From Stappia sp. MMSF_3263 (lineage in GTDB: Bacteria; Pseudomonadota; Alphaproteobacteria; Rhizobiales; Stappiaceae): a stretch of 64,000 bases of DNA. The notes beneath the pieces are model-generated. The model saw nothing but the letters and a program-made list of their open reading frames with translations, did no database searches and was not told where the DNA came from. Position 1 is the first letter of the stretch. Each line of letters starts with the position of its first letter. The position numbers were made by a program, and so were the translations under genes. Of this stretch, positions 42,428 to 51,388 are shown in pieces. The stretch is taken from assembly GCF_030733745.1 (NCBI RefSeq), contig NZ_JASHIK010000006.1, forward strand, positions 124,001-188,000, written 5' to 3'.

Positions 42428-45400
42428 CAGGCCGCCCCGCGATCCGAGACGCGCTCGATCGGCCAGGTCTCGATCAGCCTGCCGAGCACTTTCACGCCGC
42501 GCTCGTCGGCGGGCACGAAGAAGCGCAGCTTCCAGGAGATGATCTCCGAGAAGAGCCCGTAAGACTTGAGCCGTTCGCGCATGCCTTCCGTAAAGCCGGA
42601 GAACTCGATCCGGTTCGCTCCCATGACGCGGACTCGGCGGAGCTGCAGCCCTTCGGCCAGACCCAGGATCGTCTGACCGGCGATCAGTGCGGCATGGGCT
42701 TCATCGGGAGACAGCGTCACCGACCCGGTAGCAGCTGCATTGGCCGCCCAGGCGGGCGAGACACGGCGGCCGATGATGCGCTCGCCCTCGTCGGTCTGCA
42801 GCCGATAGACCCGTGTCGACTCATTTGGCAGACGCTTCCAGACCGGCAGGAGCAGACCGCTGACCATGTGCAGCGTGGTCTCGGTGAATTCCGGAACCTC
42901 CGACAGTTCATGGCTCCAGGCTGACGCGAAGGTGTCCCGGTCCACCTCGCGCCAATAGCTGCCGGTCAGCGCCTGGAAAGAGAGGTGGCTGCGCTCCATC
43001 GGCCGGACCAGCCGGACACGGCGCTCGATCTCACCATCGTCGAGCATCATGGACGGCGCCGGCACCTGAACGGCCGCCCGCCCTGACTTGCCGTTGACGA
43101 GCAGCCTGGCACCGGGCTCCGCGCCCGCGCGGGCAAACGCTTCGTCGAGCGGCATCGGCTGGTTGCGGCGCTTCTCGGCGATGGTGAGAAGCCGGGTCTC
43201 CGCGCCGGTCGCCGGATGGGTATGGATCGTCCGGCGATCGGTGACCACAAAGCTCTCGGCCGTCAGTGTCTCCAACCCGAGATCATAAGTGCCGCTGGCG
43301 ATCGCCCCCTCGATCCTGGCATCGAGCAATTGCTCGAAGGCGGCAAAGAGGATGCCTTGAAGCTCGATCGTCAGCGCCAGCAGTCGGTTGAGGAAGGTGG
43401 TGATCGGCGGCAGATCATCCCTGATGCCGGACGCATCCGTCAGCTTCAGGCCGGTGGCGGTCTCGAACCGCTCAAGCGGGCAGCCCTCGACCTTGCCGCG
43501 CACGATCATTAGATAGAGCTGGCGCAGCGCATCGCGGGCATAGAAGCTTTCGAGATTGTCCTCAGGGCGGAACAGCCCCTGCCCGCCGGTCTGGCGCTGG
43601 CCGCGGGTGATGGCGCCGAGCGTGTCGAGCCGGCGGGCGATGGTCGAAAGGAACCGCTTTTCCGCCTTCACATCCGTGGAGACGGGCCGGAAGAGCGGCG
43701 GCTGCGCCTGATTGGTGCGGTTTGTCCGCCCGAGCCCCTGGATTGCCGCATCGGCCTTCCAGCCGGGCTCGAGCAGGTAATGGACCCGGAGCCGCTGGTT
43801 CTTTGCCGAGAGATCCGCATGATAGCTGCGCCCGGTGCCGCCCGCGTCCGAGAAGACGAGAATGCGCTTGAGGTCATCCATGAAGGCGGACGTCTCAGCA
43901 AGGTTGGCCGAGGCTGCGCGGCTTTCGACGGCGAGACAATCGCCCTTCCGCACGATGCGCCGTGAACGGCCCGTCACCTCGGCAACCGTATCGGTGCCAA
44001 AGCGCTGGATGACCTGATCCAGGGCACCGGGAACCGGCGGCAGCGCGGCGAGCCGCTCGATCAACTCGTCCCGCCGGGCAACCGCCTCGCGGCATTCCAC
44101 CGGTTGACCGTCCCGAGTAACCGGGCGCGAGGAAAGATTGCCCTCGCTGTCGGTGAAGGGCTCATAGAGCTGCACCGGGAAGGAATGGGCGAGATAGTCG
44201 AGAACATATTCGCGCGGGGTGATGTCCACCCGGACGTCGTTCCACTCCTCGGTGGGGATTTCGGAGAGCCGCCGCTCCATCAGCGCCTCGCCCGTGGAAA
44301 CGATCTGGATGACGGCAGCATGGCCAGCCTCCAGATCGCCTTCGATCGAACGCATCAGCGTGGGCGTCTTCATTGAGGTCAGGAGATGGCCGAAGAAGCG
44401 TTGCTTGGCGCTCTCGAAGGCGGAGCGGGCAGCGGATTTGGCCTGCCGATTGAGCGTGGCTCCACCTCCCGCTGGATTGCCTGTGATGTTGGCGGCCTCC
44501 ATCGCCGCGTCGAGATGGTTGTGAATAACGGCGAAGGCACCGGCATAGGCATCATAAATGCGGCGCTGCTCGGCAGTGAGCTCATGTTCGACCAGCTCGT
44601 ATTCGACGCCGTCATAAGAGAGTGAGCGGGCGGTGTAGAGCCCGAGCGACCTCAGATCGCGGGCCAGCACCTCCATCGCCGCGACGCCGCCCTCCTCGAT
44701 CGCCTCGACGAACTCGGCCCTTGTCGTGAACGGGAAATCTTCGCCGCCCCAAAGGCCGAGCCGCTGCGCATAGGCAAGATTGTGGACATTGGTGGCGCCG
44801 GTCGCCGACACATAGACGAAGCGAGCATCGGGTAGCGCGTGCTGCAGGCGTAGTCCCGCGCGGCCCTGCTGCGACGGCGCGACATCCCCGCGCTCGCCCT
44901 TGCCGCCACCGGCGTTCTGCATGGCATGGCTTTCGTCGAAAATGATCACTCCATCGAAGTCCTTCTCGGCCTCGGCGCCGGGACCGGACTGCAACCATTC
45001 GACGATCTGCTTCACCCTGGAAACCTTGTTGCCGCGATCGTCGGAGCGCAGCGTGGCGTAGGTGGTAAAAAGGATGCCTTCGCTGAGCGCGATCGGCCTA
45101 CCTTGCGGAAAGCGCGACAGCGGCGTGACGAGCAGCCGCTCCATGCCGAGCGCTGCCCAGTCGCGCTGCGCGTCCTCGATCAGCTTGTCGGATTTTGAGA
45201 TCCAGACGGCCTTGCGTCGGCCGCGCAGCCAGTTGTCGAGGATGATCGCGGCCGACTGGCGGCCCTTGCCCGCGCCGGTGCCGTCGCCGAGCATGAAGCC
45301 CCGGCGGAAGCGGAAAGCGCCGGCAACCCCTTCGGGCGCTGCCTGGACGAGATCGAAGGTCTCGTCGACGGTCCAGCTGCCTGCGAGATGGCCGGAATGA

Positions 45401-46779
45401 GCCTCGCCCGCGTAGATCACCGTTTCGAGCTGCGCGTCCGACAGCAGTCCATCGGTGACGACATTCGCCGGCAGCATCGGCCGGTAATCTGGCTTCGGCG
45501 GGGCGACGGAGGCCATCGCCGCCGACTGCACCAGTTTCGTGGGATGAGCCTGAGATCCGGGAATACGGATCGACTGCAGTCTGTAAGCCTCGTAAATCGC
45601 ATCGGTGAGCCCGGCACCATCGGGCGACGTCCAGTCGACGGTCTCATAGGTTAACTCGACGCCCTCGGGGTCGGGCATATCAGATCCCGCCGGGCGAGAT
45701 TTTGCCGAGCGCTCAGGAACACCTCGCACCGTTCGGCCTGCAGCGGGGACCGATGACCGCGGAACCTCGGGGAGCGAAACCGGCGGCCGCGGTGGAACCT
45801 GGCGCTCGAGCCAGCTAAGCAGCGTGGCGATATCCGGCGCCATGCCTGGCGAGGCCGGGAACAGGGCTGGATTCTTAGCAGGCACCTTGTCGATGACTGT
45901 GAGCCGGGTTGGGAACGTCGTTCCGTGCTTCGCATATGCCGATCCGGCGATCGCGGCGGAGAACACGACAGAGCCGCGCTCCTGCAGGCGTGCAAAGGCA
46001 TCACGCCAGGCCGGCAGCTCCGGACCGACATTTGCCCCGGTGATTGTCACCAAGCGCCCGCCCTGTGCAAGACGGCTCAGCGCCGATGCGATGTGCCGGA
46101 AGCCTGCATCGGCGACCCGGCCGGAAACGTTCGCGAGCGCCGTGAAGGGCGGGTTCATGATGACGACGGAAGGCACCAGCGCCGGATCGAGATGATCGTC
46201 GATCTGGGCGGCGTCGAAGCGGGTGACGGAAACGGCAGGAAAGAGGAAGCAGAGCACATCGGCGCGGGCTTCCGCAAGCTCGTTGAGGATCAGCGATCCT
46301 CCGGCGGTTTCGGCCAATACTGCCATCAGGCCGGTGCCGGCCGACGGCTCCAGCACAAGGTCGGCGGCGGAAACACAAGCCGCCGTCAGCGCGGCAAGGC
46401 CAAGGGGAACAGGCGTGCTGAACTGTTGGAGCGCCTGGCTTTTCTCGGACCGGCGCGTCTGCGTCGGCAGCAGCGCCATGATCTTATCGAGCACGGAAAG
46501 CCGTGCTTCCGGGGTTGCTACTTTACGGAAAACCGCCTTTCCGTATTTGCGCAGGAACAGAACCGTCGCTACCTCGCAGGCGTCATAGGCGCTCTTCCAG
46601 TCCCAGGCGCCCGACGCATCGGACGCCCCAAAGGCAGTTTCCATTGCGGCGCGCAGCAGGGTAGCGTCAACACGCTGGCCTTGTTCGAGATGCTCAAGAA
46701 GATCATGGGCGGCGGCCAGGATGGTGGGCGCAGGAGCGATCGGCGTGACCGGGACGGTCACGGGTGCGGTCATGTTCAT
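42427..46779 (-). CDS. Large strawberry-notch-like helicase with N-terminal methyltransferase-type domain
   Basis: A 1450-aa protein common on rhizobial plasmids and ICEs. Residues ~60-330 form a methyltransferase-like fold with DLVLEPSAGTGLMAVLAETA and the catalytic-type SVVIMNPPFTALANV. A strawberry-notch-type SF2 helicase follows: GDGTGAGKGRQSAAIILDNW (Walker A), DGVIIFDESHAMQNAGG (DESH box), then the Sno C-terminal domain (RVHYLLEPGWKADAAIQGLG, RTNRTNQAQPPLFRPV). A fused modification-plus-helicase protein could protect or process incoming DNA; that role is inferred. A structured leader related to those of radC and parB precedes it. Confidence 0.93.
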   Translation of the reverse strand: MNMTAPVTVPVTPIAPAPTILAAAHDLLEHLEQGQRVDATLLRAAMETAFGASDASGAWDWKSAYDACEVATVLFLRKYGKAVFRKVATPEARLSVLDKIMALLPTQTRRSEKSQALQQFSTPVPLGLAALTAACVSAADLVLEPSAGTGLMAVLAETAGGSLILNELAEARADVLCFLFPAVSVTRFDAAQIDDHLDPALVPSVVIMNPPFTALANVSGRVADAGFRHIASALSRLAQGGRLVTITGANVGPELPAWRDAFARLQERGSVVFSAAIAGSAYAKHGTTFPTRLTVIDKVPAKNPALFPASPGMAPDIATLLSWLERQVPPRPPVSLPEVPRSSVPAAGRTVRGVPERSAKSRPAGSDMPDPEGVELTYETVDWTSPDGAGLTDAIYEAYRLQSIRIPGSQAHPTKLVQSAAMASVAPPKPDYRPMLPANVVTDGLLSDAQLETVIYAGEAHSGHLAGSWTVDETFDLVQAAPEGVAGAFRFRRGFMLGDGTGAGKGRQSAAIILDNWLRGRRKAVWISKSDKLIEDAQRDWAALGMERLLVTPLSRFPQGRPIALSEGILFTTYATLRSDDRGNKVSRVKQIVEWLQSGPGAEAEKDFDGVIIFDESHAMQNAGGGKGERGDVAPSQQGRAGLRLQHALPDARFVYVSATGATNVHNLAYAQRLGLWGGEDFPFTTRAEFVEAIEEGGVAAMEVLARDLRSLGLYTARSLSYDGVEYELVEHELTAEQRRIYDAYAGAFAVIHNHLDAAMEAANITGNPAGGGATLNRQAKSAARSAFESAKQRFFGHLLTSMKTPTLMRSIEGDLEAGHAAVIQIVSTGEALMERRLSEIPTEEWNDVRVDITPREYVLDYLAHSFPVQLYEPFTDSEGNLSSRPVTRDGQPVECREAVARRDELIERLAALPPVPGALDQVIQRFGTDTVAEVTGRSRRIVRKGDCLAVESRAASANLAETSAFMDDLKRILVFSDAGGTGRSYHADLSAKNQRLRVHYLLEPGWKADAAIQGLGRTNRTNQAQPPLFRPVSTDVKAEKRFLSTIARRLDTLGAITRGQRQTGGQGLFRPEDNLESFYARDALRQLYLMIVRGKVEGCPLERFETATGLKLTDASGIRDDLPPITTFLNRLLALTIELQGILFAAFEQLLDARIEGAIASGTYDLGLETLTAESFVVTDRRTIHTHPATGAETRLLTIAEKRRNQPMPLDEAFARAGAEPGARLLVNGKSGRAAVQVPAPSMMLDDGEIERRVRLVRPMERSHLSFQALTGSYWREVDRDTFASAWSHELSEVPEFTETTLHMVSGLLLPVWKRLPNESTRVYRLQTDEGERIIGRRVSPAWAANAAATGSVTLSPDEAHAALIAGQTILGLAEGLQLRRVRVMGANRIEFSGFTEGMRERLKSYGLFSEIISWKLRFFVPADERGVKVLGRLIETWPIERVSDRGAA

Positions 46780-46850
46780 GAGAGGAGATCCTTGAGAGCA
46801 GCATCGGGAAAGCCCGGCCAGCGCTCTCTCGACCGCCCGGGCTCACCCCG
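46780..46850 (-). ncRNA. Leader related to the radC-type RNA motif, upstream of the helicase gene
   Basis: Minus-strand text runs GAGAGGGAGAGG, CCGGGACGGGGTGAG, a GC-rich stem, then CCCGATGC before the gene. It shares the GAGAG and GACGGG-TGAG elements with the better-conserved leaders at 49851, 50519 and 51221, but its 3' stem is degenerate. Confidence 0.4.
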
Positions 46851-47059
46851 TCCCGGCAGGCCTCTCCCTCTCAGGGCAAAAGAAATCGCGTCGCGCAGGA
46901 AGGCGGGCGCGACCAGATTGGAGGCGGGTCAAAGGCCGGTTTCGGGAAGCAGGAGGCGAGCCTGGTTCCTCAAACGCCCACGGCCCCGCCGCGGCGCTAT
47001 GGACAAGCGGAACGGGGAACCGGGACGCAACGGCCCCGGCCGGCCATGAGGCCTTCGCC

Positions 47060-47224
47060 TCAAGAGAAGGGATCGATCTCGATCATCACAGCCACCTCGT
47101 CGCCGTCGATTTCGTCGGCGGTCACGGCACCGAAGGACCCGTCACCGGCCTGGAATACGACGATGGAAACCATCAGCGTGGCGGCGAGGCTGGCGGCGTA
47201 TGCGGTGGCGTCATGAAGGGTCAT
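47060..47224 (-). CDS. Small acidic hypothetical protein
   Basis: A 54-aa protein with a hydrophobic stretch (YAASLAATLMVSIVVFQAG) and an acidic C-terminus (DEIDGDEVAVMIEIDPFS). The start codon overlaps a stop of the preceding frame (ATGA). It lies between the helicase gene and the ParB-like gene on the same strand. No family is recognised. Confidence 0.55.
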   Translation of the reverse strand: MTLHDATAYAASLAATLMVSIVVFQAGDGSFGAVTADEIDGDEVAVMIEIDPFS

Positions 47225-47538
47225 TGTTCCGGTTCCTGTCTTGGGAGGCGGGGAACCATCCCCCGCGCGACAGGCGCCCGAAGTGTCTGATCGAGGATGG
47301 CAATCACCGCGCGCGTTCGGGCCCGCCCCGGCACCGCGCGGCGGCACGCTTTGCGTAAGCCGACCCCATGCGGGTTGAATGACAACGCCACGTTCAGGCC
47401 AAGGTCAGCGAATGGAAGCGGGGGAAGGTTTTCCGTATCTGTCAGAAGCCGGCAAGGCGTAAATGCGTTTGCACGGCCACCTCTGTCCTCTGCCAGCCGA
47501 TCAAGTGGGAATGCAACAATGGGCAGGAGTGAAGACAT
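47221..47538 (-). CDS. Possible small hypothetical protein
   Basis: A 105-aa frame whose TGA overlaps the start of the 54-aa gene (ATGA), which is the only argument for it. The sequence (PPLPFADLGLNVALSFNPHG and an Arg/Ala-rich end) matches nothing I know, and no good ribosome site is seen. The 100 bases between its start and the terminator at 47639 would have to carry a promoter. Confidence 0.33.
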   Translation of the reverse strand: MSSLLPIVAFPLDRLAEDRGGRANAFTPCRLLTDTENLPPLPFADLGLNVALSFNPHGVGLRKACRRAVPGRARTRAVIAILDQTLRAPVARGMVPRLPRQEPEQ

Positions 47539-47638
47539 GAGTCAGGCAACCCAGCCATCTCCAATGGAGCACAATGGACCTGATGGGGCTCGGTTCGCTT
47601 ATCGGTCCGGTAATTGCTGCCCGAACAAGGCCACCATG

Positions 47639-47668
47639 AAAAAACCCCGGAGCCTTGCAGCTCCGGGG
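47639..47668 (-). terminator. Rho-independent terminator of the ParB-like gene
   Basis: Minus-strand stem CCCCGGAGC / GCTCCGGGG (9 bp, 6-base loop) followed by six T, 10 bases after the gene's stop codon. Confidence 0.9.
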
Positions 47669-47678
47669 CGGGATCGCA

Positions 47679-49838
47679 TTACTCGGCCGCCACAAGGGCA
47701 GCATCCTCCTCGTCGGCATCCGCCTTATCGTCCTCTCCGTCATCATCGCCGAGGAATGCCGGAAGAGCCTCATCTGCTCCGTCCTCCTCACCTTCCGTCT
47801 CGACCGGCGCGGCTTCGCAATCGTCCGTCATGCGCAGCGGTTCCGGCAACCAGCCGGTGCCGGCCAGCAGGCGTTCAGCCTCCCTGGCCATATCGCCCTT
47901 CTTGAGATGGTCGATCAGCTCGGCGGCACGCTCGCCCGCCCCCTCGCGCACGGCTTCGAGGATGCGAGGCTTGGTGACCCGGCCGAGATAGTTCTCGACC
48001 GTCGGCGTCCAGCCGGCTTCCACCATGTCGAGGTCGACAGCGCGCGCGAGGCGATCCGCCTCAGCGAGACGTTGCTGGATGCCGTGCACGGTGACGGTGC
48101 CACCGCCGTAGCGGTCGGCCTTCTCGTAAAGGGCATTGACCCCGAAAGCCGCGCAATGAGCGAAGAGCTCCGCCTGCTCGGTGCCTTCAAGAGAAGCGAG
48201 CCAATCCCAGAGGGCGGCCTCGTCGTCCGGCATACGTGCCTCCCAGGCCTTGTGGCGTTCCTCGATAGCCTGTGCCGCCGGAATGTCCTTCAAGCCAGGT
48301 GCTTGCAGGGAGAAGCCGGTGTTGCGCACCGAGACTTCCATGGCCGGGCTATAGGTCATGTAGCGAGAGAAGACGTCCCGGCAAAACTTGTGCAGCACGG
48401 CCAGGAACGCGACGGACGGATTGTTCGCCAGCCTGTCGCGCAGCGCCAACGTCCGCTCGGCCGTCAGCTCCGTCACCAGGCGTTCCGGCAGCGGCTTGAT
48501 GACTTCGCCTTCATCGTCATCCGTATCCGTCGGCTGGCTGCCGATGGTGATGACAGCGTGCCGGGCAGAAGGATCGACATCGGCATCGGCGCGGTCGATG
48601 TCGGCCTCACCACCGTTCCCGGAGCCACTGCCCTCAACGGCGACGTCAAGCTCATCCTCTGGACGGACATAGCCGCGATCGACGACGAGTTCACCGTCCC
48701 GGCCGATGCTGAGGAAGACACCGGCGCGGGCGATTTCGTCCGGATCGAAGCTGACGGGACGGTTCTCGAAAGCCTCAAGCGCGGCCTCGATCTCCGCGAG
48801 ACGCCGATCGACCTCGTCGGGCAGATCGCTGGCCTCCGTGTATTCCGACTCGAGATCGTCATACTCGTTGCGGAGTGCCTCGCGGGCCGCCCGTTCCTCG
48901 TCTATGAGGTCCTGCATCGTGCCGGTGAGTTTGCGCAGGCCGTTGGCGTGACCATAGGGGAGCTCGACCGAAGCTTCGATCCACCGCCAACCGTCGCCGG
49001 CAATCTCGTCAGCCATACGTTTCAGCTTTTCGTCCACCAAGCGGTCGAGCAGGGCGACGTCCTCCAGCCAGCCGTCATTGTCCTGGGAGAAGAGGTCACG
49101 CAAGACGGCTCCACCCGCCGCCTCATAAGCTTCAAGGCCGATGAAACGGGCGCGCTTGTCGGAAGAAGGCACCGAGGTTTCAGTGAGCATACGCCGGATC
49201 TGCCACGGCTCTTTCTGCCAGGAATTGCGGATATTCTCCCAGACCTGCTCCTGACGGACATGCTCGGGATTGACGGTGAAGGCCATCAGCATCTCCAGCG
49301 TCATGCCGTCCTCGGCATAGACGTCGAGCAGCACGGGAGACACAGTGGCAAGGCGAAGCCGTTGCCTGACGACCTGGACCGTGGTGAAGAAGGCCGCCGC
49401 GATCTCCTCCTCGCTCATGCCTTTTTCGCGCATGTCAAAGAAGGCGCGGAACTGGTCGAGGGGATGGAGTGCAACACGCTGAGTGTTTTCGGCCAGACTG
49501 TCGTCCTCGGCGAGGATGTTTGTCGCCGGATCGCGGACGACACAGGGCACCGGCGCGGTCTTTGCCAGACGCTTTTGCTTCACGAGGATTGCCAGGGCCT
49601 GATAGCGACGGCCGCCGGCCGGCACCTCGAACATGCCGGTCTCGTGGCCAGCCTCATCGAGCAAAGGGCGGACATTGAGGCTCTGGAGGAGTGTGCCGCG
49701 GCGGGCGATATCCTCGGCCAGTTCCTCGACAGAAACGCCGGCTTTGATACGCCGGACGTTGGACTGACTGAGAACGAGCTTGTTGAAGGGAATATCGCGC
49801 GAGGGCGACAGGGTGAGTTTCTGATTTGCAGTTGCCAT
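47679..49838 (-). CDS. ParB/Spo0J-type nuclease-fold protein, large form
   Basis: A 719-aa protein. The ParB-like domain is at the N-terminus: RDIPFNKLVLSQSNVRRIKAG, VEELAEDIARRGTLLQSLNV and AGGRRYQALAILVKQKRLAK, then DNA-binding helices (MSEEEIAAAFFTTVQVVRQR). A coiled coil (SEYTEASDLPDEVDRRLAEI) and a long acidic C-terminus follow. The size and context match the large ParB-like proteins of ICEs rather than a classic partition ParB, and it is not adjacent to parA. The ATG at 49838 follows GGAGAC. Confidence 0.92.
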   Translation of the reverse strand: MATANQKLTLSPSRDIPFNKLVLSQSNVRRIKAGVSVEELAEDIARRGTLLQSLNVRPLLDEAGHETGMFEVPAGGRRYQALAILVKQKRLAKTAPVPCVVRDPATNILAEDDSLAENTQRVALHPLDQFRAFFDMREKGMSEEEIAAAFFTTVQVVRQRLRLATVSPVLLDVYAEDGMTLEMLMAFTVNPEHVRQEQVWENIRNSWQKEPWQIRRMLTETSVPSSDKRARFIGLEAYEAAGGAVLRDLFSQDNDGWLEDVALLDRLVDEKLKRMADEIAGDGWRWIEASVELPYGHANGLRKLTGTMQDLIDEERAAREALRNEYDDLESEYTEASDLPDEVDRRLAEIEAALEAFENRPVSFDPDEIARAGVFLSIGRDGELVVDRGYVRPEDELDVAVEGSGSGNGGEADIDRADADVDPSARHAVITIGSQPTDTDDDEGEVIKPLPERLVTELTAERTLALRDRLANNPSVAFLAVLHKFCRDVFSRYMTYSPAMEVSVRNTGFSLQAPGLKDIPAAQAIEERHKAWEARMPDDEAALWDWLASLEGTEQAELFAHCAAFGVNALYEKADRYGGGTVTVHGIQQRLAEADRLARAVDLDMVEAGWTPTVENYLGRVTKPRILEAVREGAGERAAELIDHLKKGDMAREAERLLAGTGWLPEPLRMTDDCEAAPVETEGEEDGADEALPAFLGDDDGEDDKADADEEDAALVAAE

Positions 49839-49850
49839 CAGGGTAGTCTC

Positions 49851-49896
49851 CGCGACGGGCGCCGAGAGCCTCTCTCTCAACATTCAACCCGTCGCG
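49851..49896 (-). ncRNA. Structured leader before the ParB-like gene (radC-type RNA motif)
   Basis: Outer stem CGCGACGGG (plus-strand 49851-49859) with CCCGTCGCG (49888-49896), a perfect 9-bp pair, and an inner GAGAG/CTCTC stem. On the transcript the 3' arm runs straight into GGAGAC, the ribosome site of the gene. Same layout as the copies at 50519 and 51221. Confidence 0.65.
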
Positions 49897-50016
49897 AAAA
49901 CCCCACCCCTCCTCTCACTCTCGAAAGGGCACGGCCCGCCCCCTGCGATCGGAAGCCTTCGCCTCGGGAATGACGGACGAATGCAGCCGAGGTCCGCCAT
50001 TCCATTCGCCAGGCAA

Positions 50017-50505
50017 TCAGATTTCGCCGAGGGCGCGCAGACTGAGCTCTCGGCCAATGCCGACGATGATATGGTCGTGCAGCGTTAGTCCCAGAACTTT
50101 GCAGCCCTTGTTGATTTCCTTCGTCATCGTGATGTCGGCGCGCGAGGGCTCAGGATCGCCTGACGGATGATTGTGGACGAGGATCAGCGCGGTCGCATTG
50201 AATTCGAGACCGCGTTTCAGGACTTCGCGGGGATAGACCGGCACGTGATCGACGGTCCCGGTCGCCAGGCACTCATCCGAGATAAGCCGGTTCTTCTTGT
50301 CCAGATAAAGCACATGAAACCGCTCCACCTCACCACGAATGGTGAGAGCGCAATAGTCAAGCACCGCCTGCCAGGACGACAGCACCGGATTCTGGTTAAG
50401 GTGGCGCAGCAGGATCTGGCGCGCTTCGTAAATAACCACCTGCTCCTCAGCCGAGATCGGTGCGTGCTGCGTTTCCATGGCAAATGTCTTCTGATGCCGG
50501 GTCAT
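50017..50505 (-). CDS. radC: RadC-family JAB domain protein
   Basis: A 162-aa short-form RadC (no N-terminal helix-hairpin-helix). The metal site motif is VHNHPSGDPEPSRADITMT (JAMM: H-x-H and D), preceded by HVLYLDKKNRLISDECLATG. It is common on ICEs, with roles proposed in DNA processing, but not a proven repair enzyme. The ATG at 50505 follows GGGAGACC. Preceded by the structured leader at 50519. Confidence 0.93.
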   Translation of the reverse strand: MTRHQKTFAMETQHAPISAEEQVVIYEARQILLRHLNQNPVLSSWQAVLDYCALTIRGEVERFHVLYLDKKNRLISDECLATGTVDHVPVYPREVLKRGLEFNATALILVHNHPSGDPEPSRADITMTKEINKGCKVLGLTLHDHIIVGIGRELSLRALGEI

Positions 50506-50518
50506 GATCTGGTCTCCC

Positions 50519-50557
50519 GACGGGCAGCAGGCCCCTTGCCAATGCTCTCAACCCGTC
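50519..50557 (-). ncRNA. Structured leader before radC (radC-type RNA motif)
   Basis: GACGGG (50519-50524) pairs with CCCGTC (50552-50557), with a GGC/GCC inner stem between. The GGAGAC ribosome site follows the 3' arm. The published radC RNA motif is described at this position in front of radC and DNA-modification or anti-restriction genes. Confidence 0.7.
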
Positions 50558-50623
50558 ACGAGGAACCGCGCCGCCCTCTTCCTCGGAGAGCGGCGCAAAC
50601 CTGCAAAGCAGGGCAGCCGGAAT

Positions 50624-51028
50624 TCAGGCTTTCCTGTTTTGCGTATCGACGGAATTTCTGTTGTGCGCATCATCGCTTCGATGCCGGGCATAAAGTAAGC
50701 GCTCAGCCCCGCGGATGCTGCCGGCTTGCCGGGCCACTTCCGCCCATACCGAAATCGAGACATCCGTCTGAAACAGGATGTCGCGCTCGATGCCCATTCC
50801 GAACGGCAGGTGAATGGACGCGAGTTCTTCAAGTGAAAAGCTGCCCAATTCCGGATAGCCGAGATCGGCAAGGCCGAACAGAATGTCGCCGTCAGGATTG
50901 AGTTCAGTCGCGAGCCAGACGCCTTGACCGAAAGGATTGAAGAATTTGACGTCCGGCACATGGTCGGCGCTGCGCTCACGGCCGTTGGCAAGCAGGCGTT
51001 CGCGCAATTCGGGGGGCAGGAGGATAAT
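50624..51028 (-). CDS. DUF2958 protein, apparently with an ATT or similar non-standard start
   Basis: A ~134-aa DUF2958 protein (ILLPPELRERLLANGRE, VKFFNPFGQGVWLATELNPD, DILFGLADLGYPELGSFSLE, then GIERDILFQTDVSI). No ATG or GTG is present where the family begins. The nearest ideal ribosome site is AGGAGG at 51034-51039, five bases before an ATT at 51028-51026, in frame with IILLPPELRERL. A TTG at 51007 would lose the first conserved residues. Either a rare start (ATT/ATC/CTG) or a lost ATG. Function unknown. Confidence 0.82.
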   Translation of the reverse strand: MILLPPELRERLLANGRERSADHVPDVKFFNPFGQGVWLATELNPDGDILFGLADLGYPELGSFSLEELASIHLPFGMGIERDILFQTDVSISVWAEVARQAGSIRGAERLLYARHRSDDAHNRNSVDTQNRKA

Positions 51029-51084
51029 GCCGCCCTCCTGTCGCCGGCGCCAGCGTCGGCGGTAGAGCTGTCGGCATCCAGAAG

Positions 51085-51207
51085 GAAGGACACGATCCAG
51101 TCGGCGGCCCGGCCGGCCTCCGGCTCGGCGATGATTTTGTCCGTGATTTCGGATTAAAGGTTGGTCCGGTTGCTCCGGGCGCCGGATTTGCCGTTCTGTT
51201 TGGACAT
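51085..51207 (-). pseudogene. ardC 5' remnant (first copy)
   Basis: From the ATG at 51207 the frame reads MSKQNGKSGARSNRTNL, hits a TAA, and goes on in the same frame with SEITDKIIAEPEAGR, the conserved start of ArdC anti-restriction proteins. The rest of ArdC (about 300 residues) is missing and the text soon merges into the upstream end of DUF2958. The leader at 51221 and its ribosome site are intact. A second remnant lies at 61.0 kb. Confidence 0.75.
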
Positions 51208-51220
51208 CGCGGGTCTCCGC

Positions 51221-51260
51221 GACGGGCGCCGGAGACTTCTCCTCCGGTCCTCATCCCGTC
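51221..51260 (-). ncRNA. Structured leader before the ardC remnant (radC-type RNA motif)
   Basis: GACGGG (51221-51226) pairs with CCCGTC (51255-51260), with an inner CCGGAG / CTCCGG stem (51229-51234 and 51242-51247). GGAGAC and the ATG of the ardC remnant follow directly. Confidence 0.68.
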
Positions 51261-51388
51261 ACGGCAAGCCCGTCCGCACTCTCACTCTCAAAGGGGGCGT
51301 TGCGGGGGAATCCCCCGCTCGAAGGGGTCGGCCCAGACTACAGGCTCGGCCGCAGAGGAAGGCTTTCCCCTCCATCTTCTTCAAGCGG

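Noticed and set aside
50548-51093. 181-aa frame in the DUF2958 region
   Set aside because: It is a different frame from the DUF2958 match and has no family similarity.
51085-51207. Intact ArdC anti-restriction gene
   Set aside because: A TAA interrupts after 17 codons and more than 90 per cent of the family length is missing.
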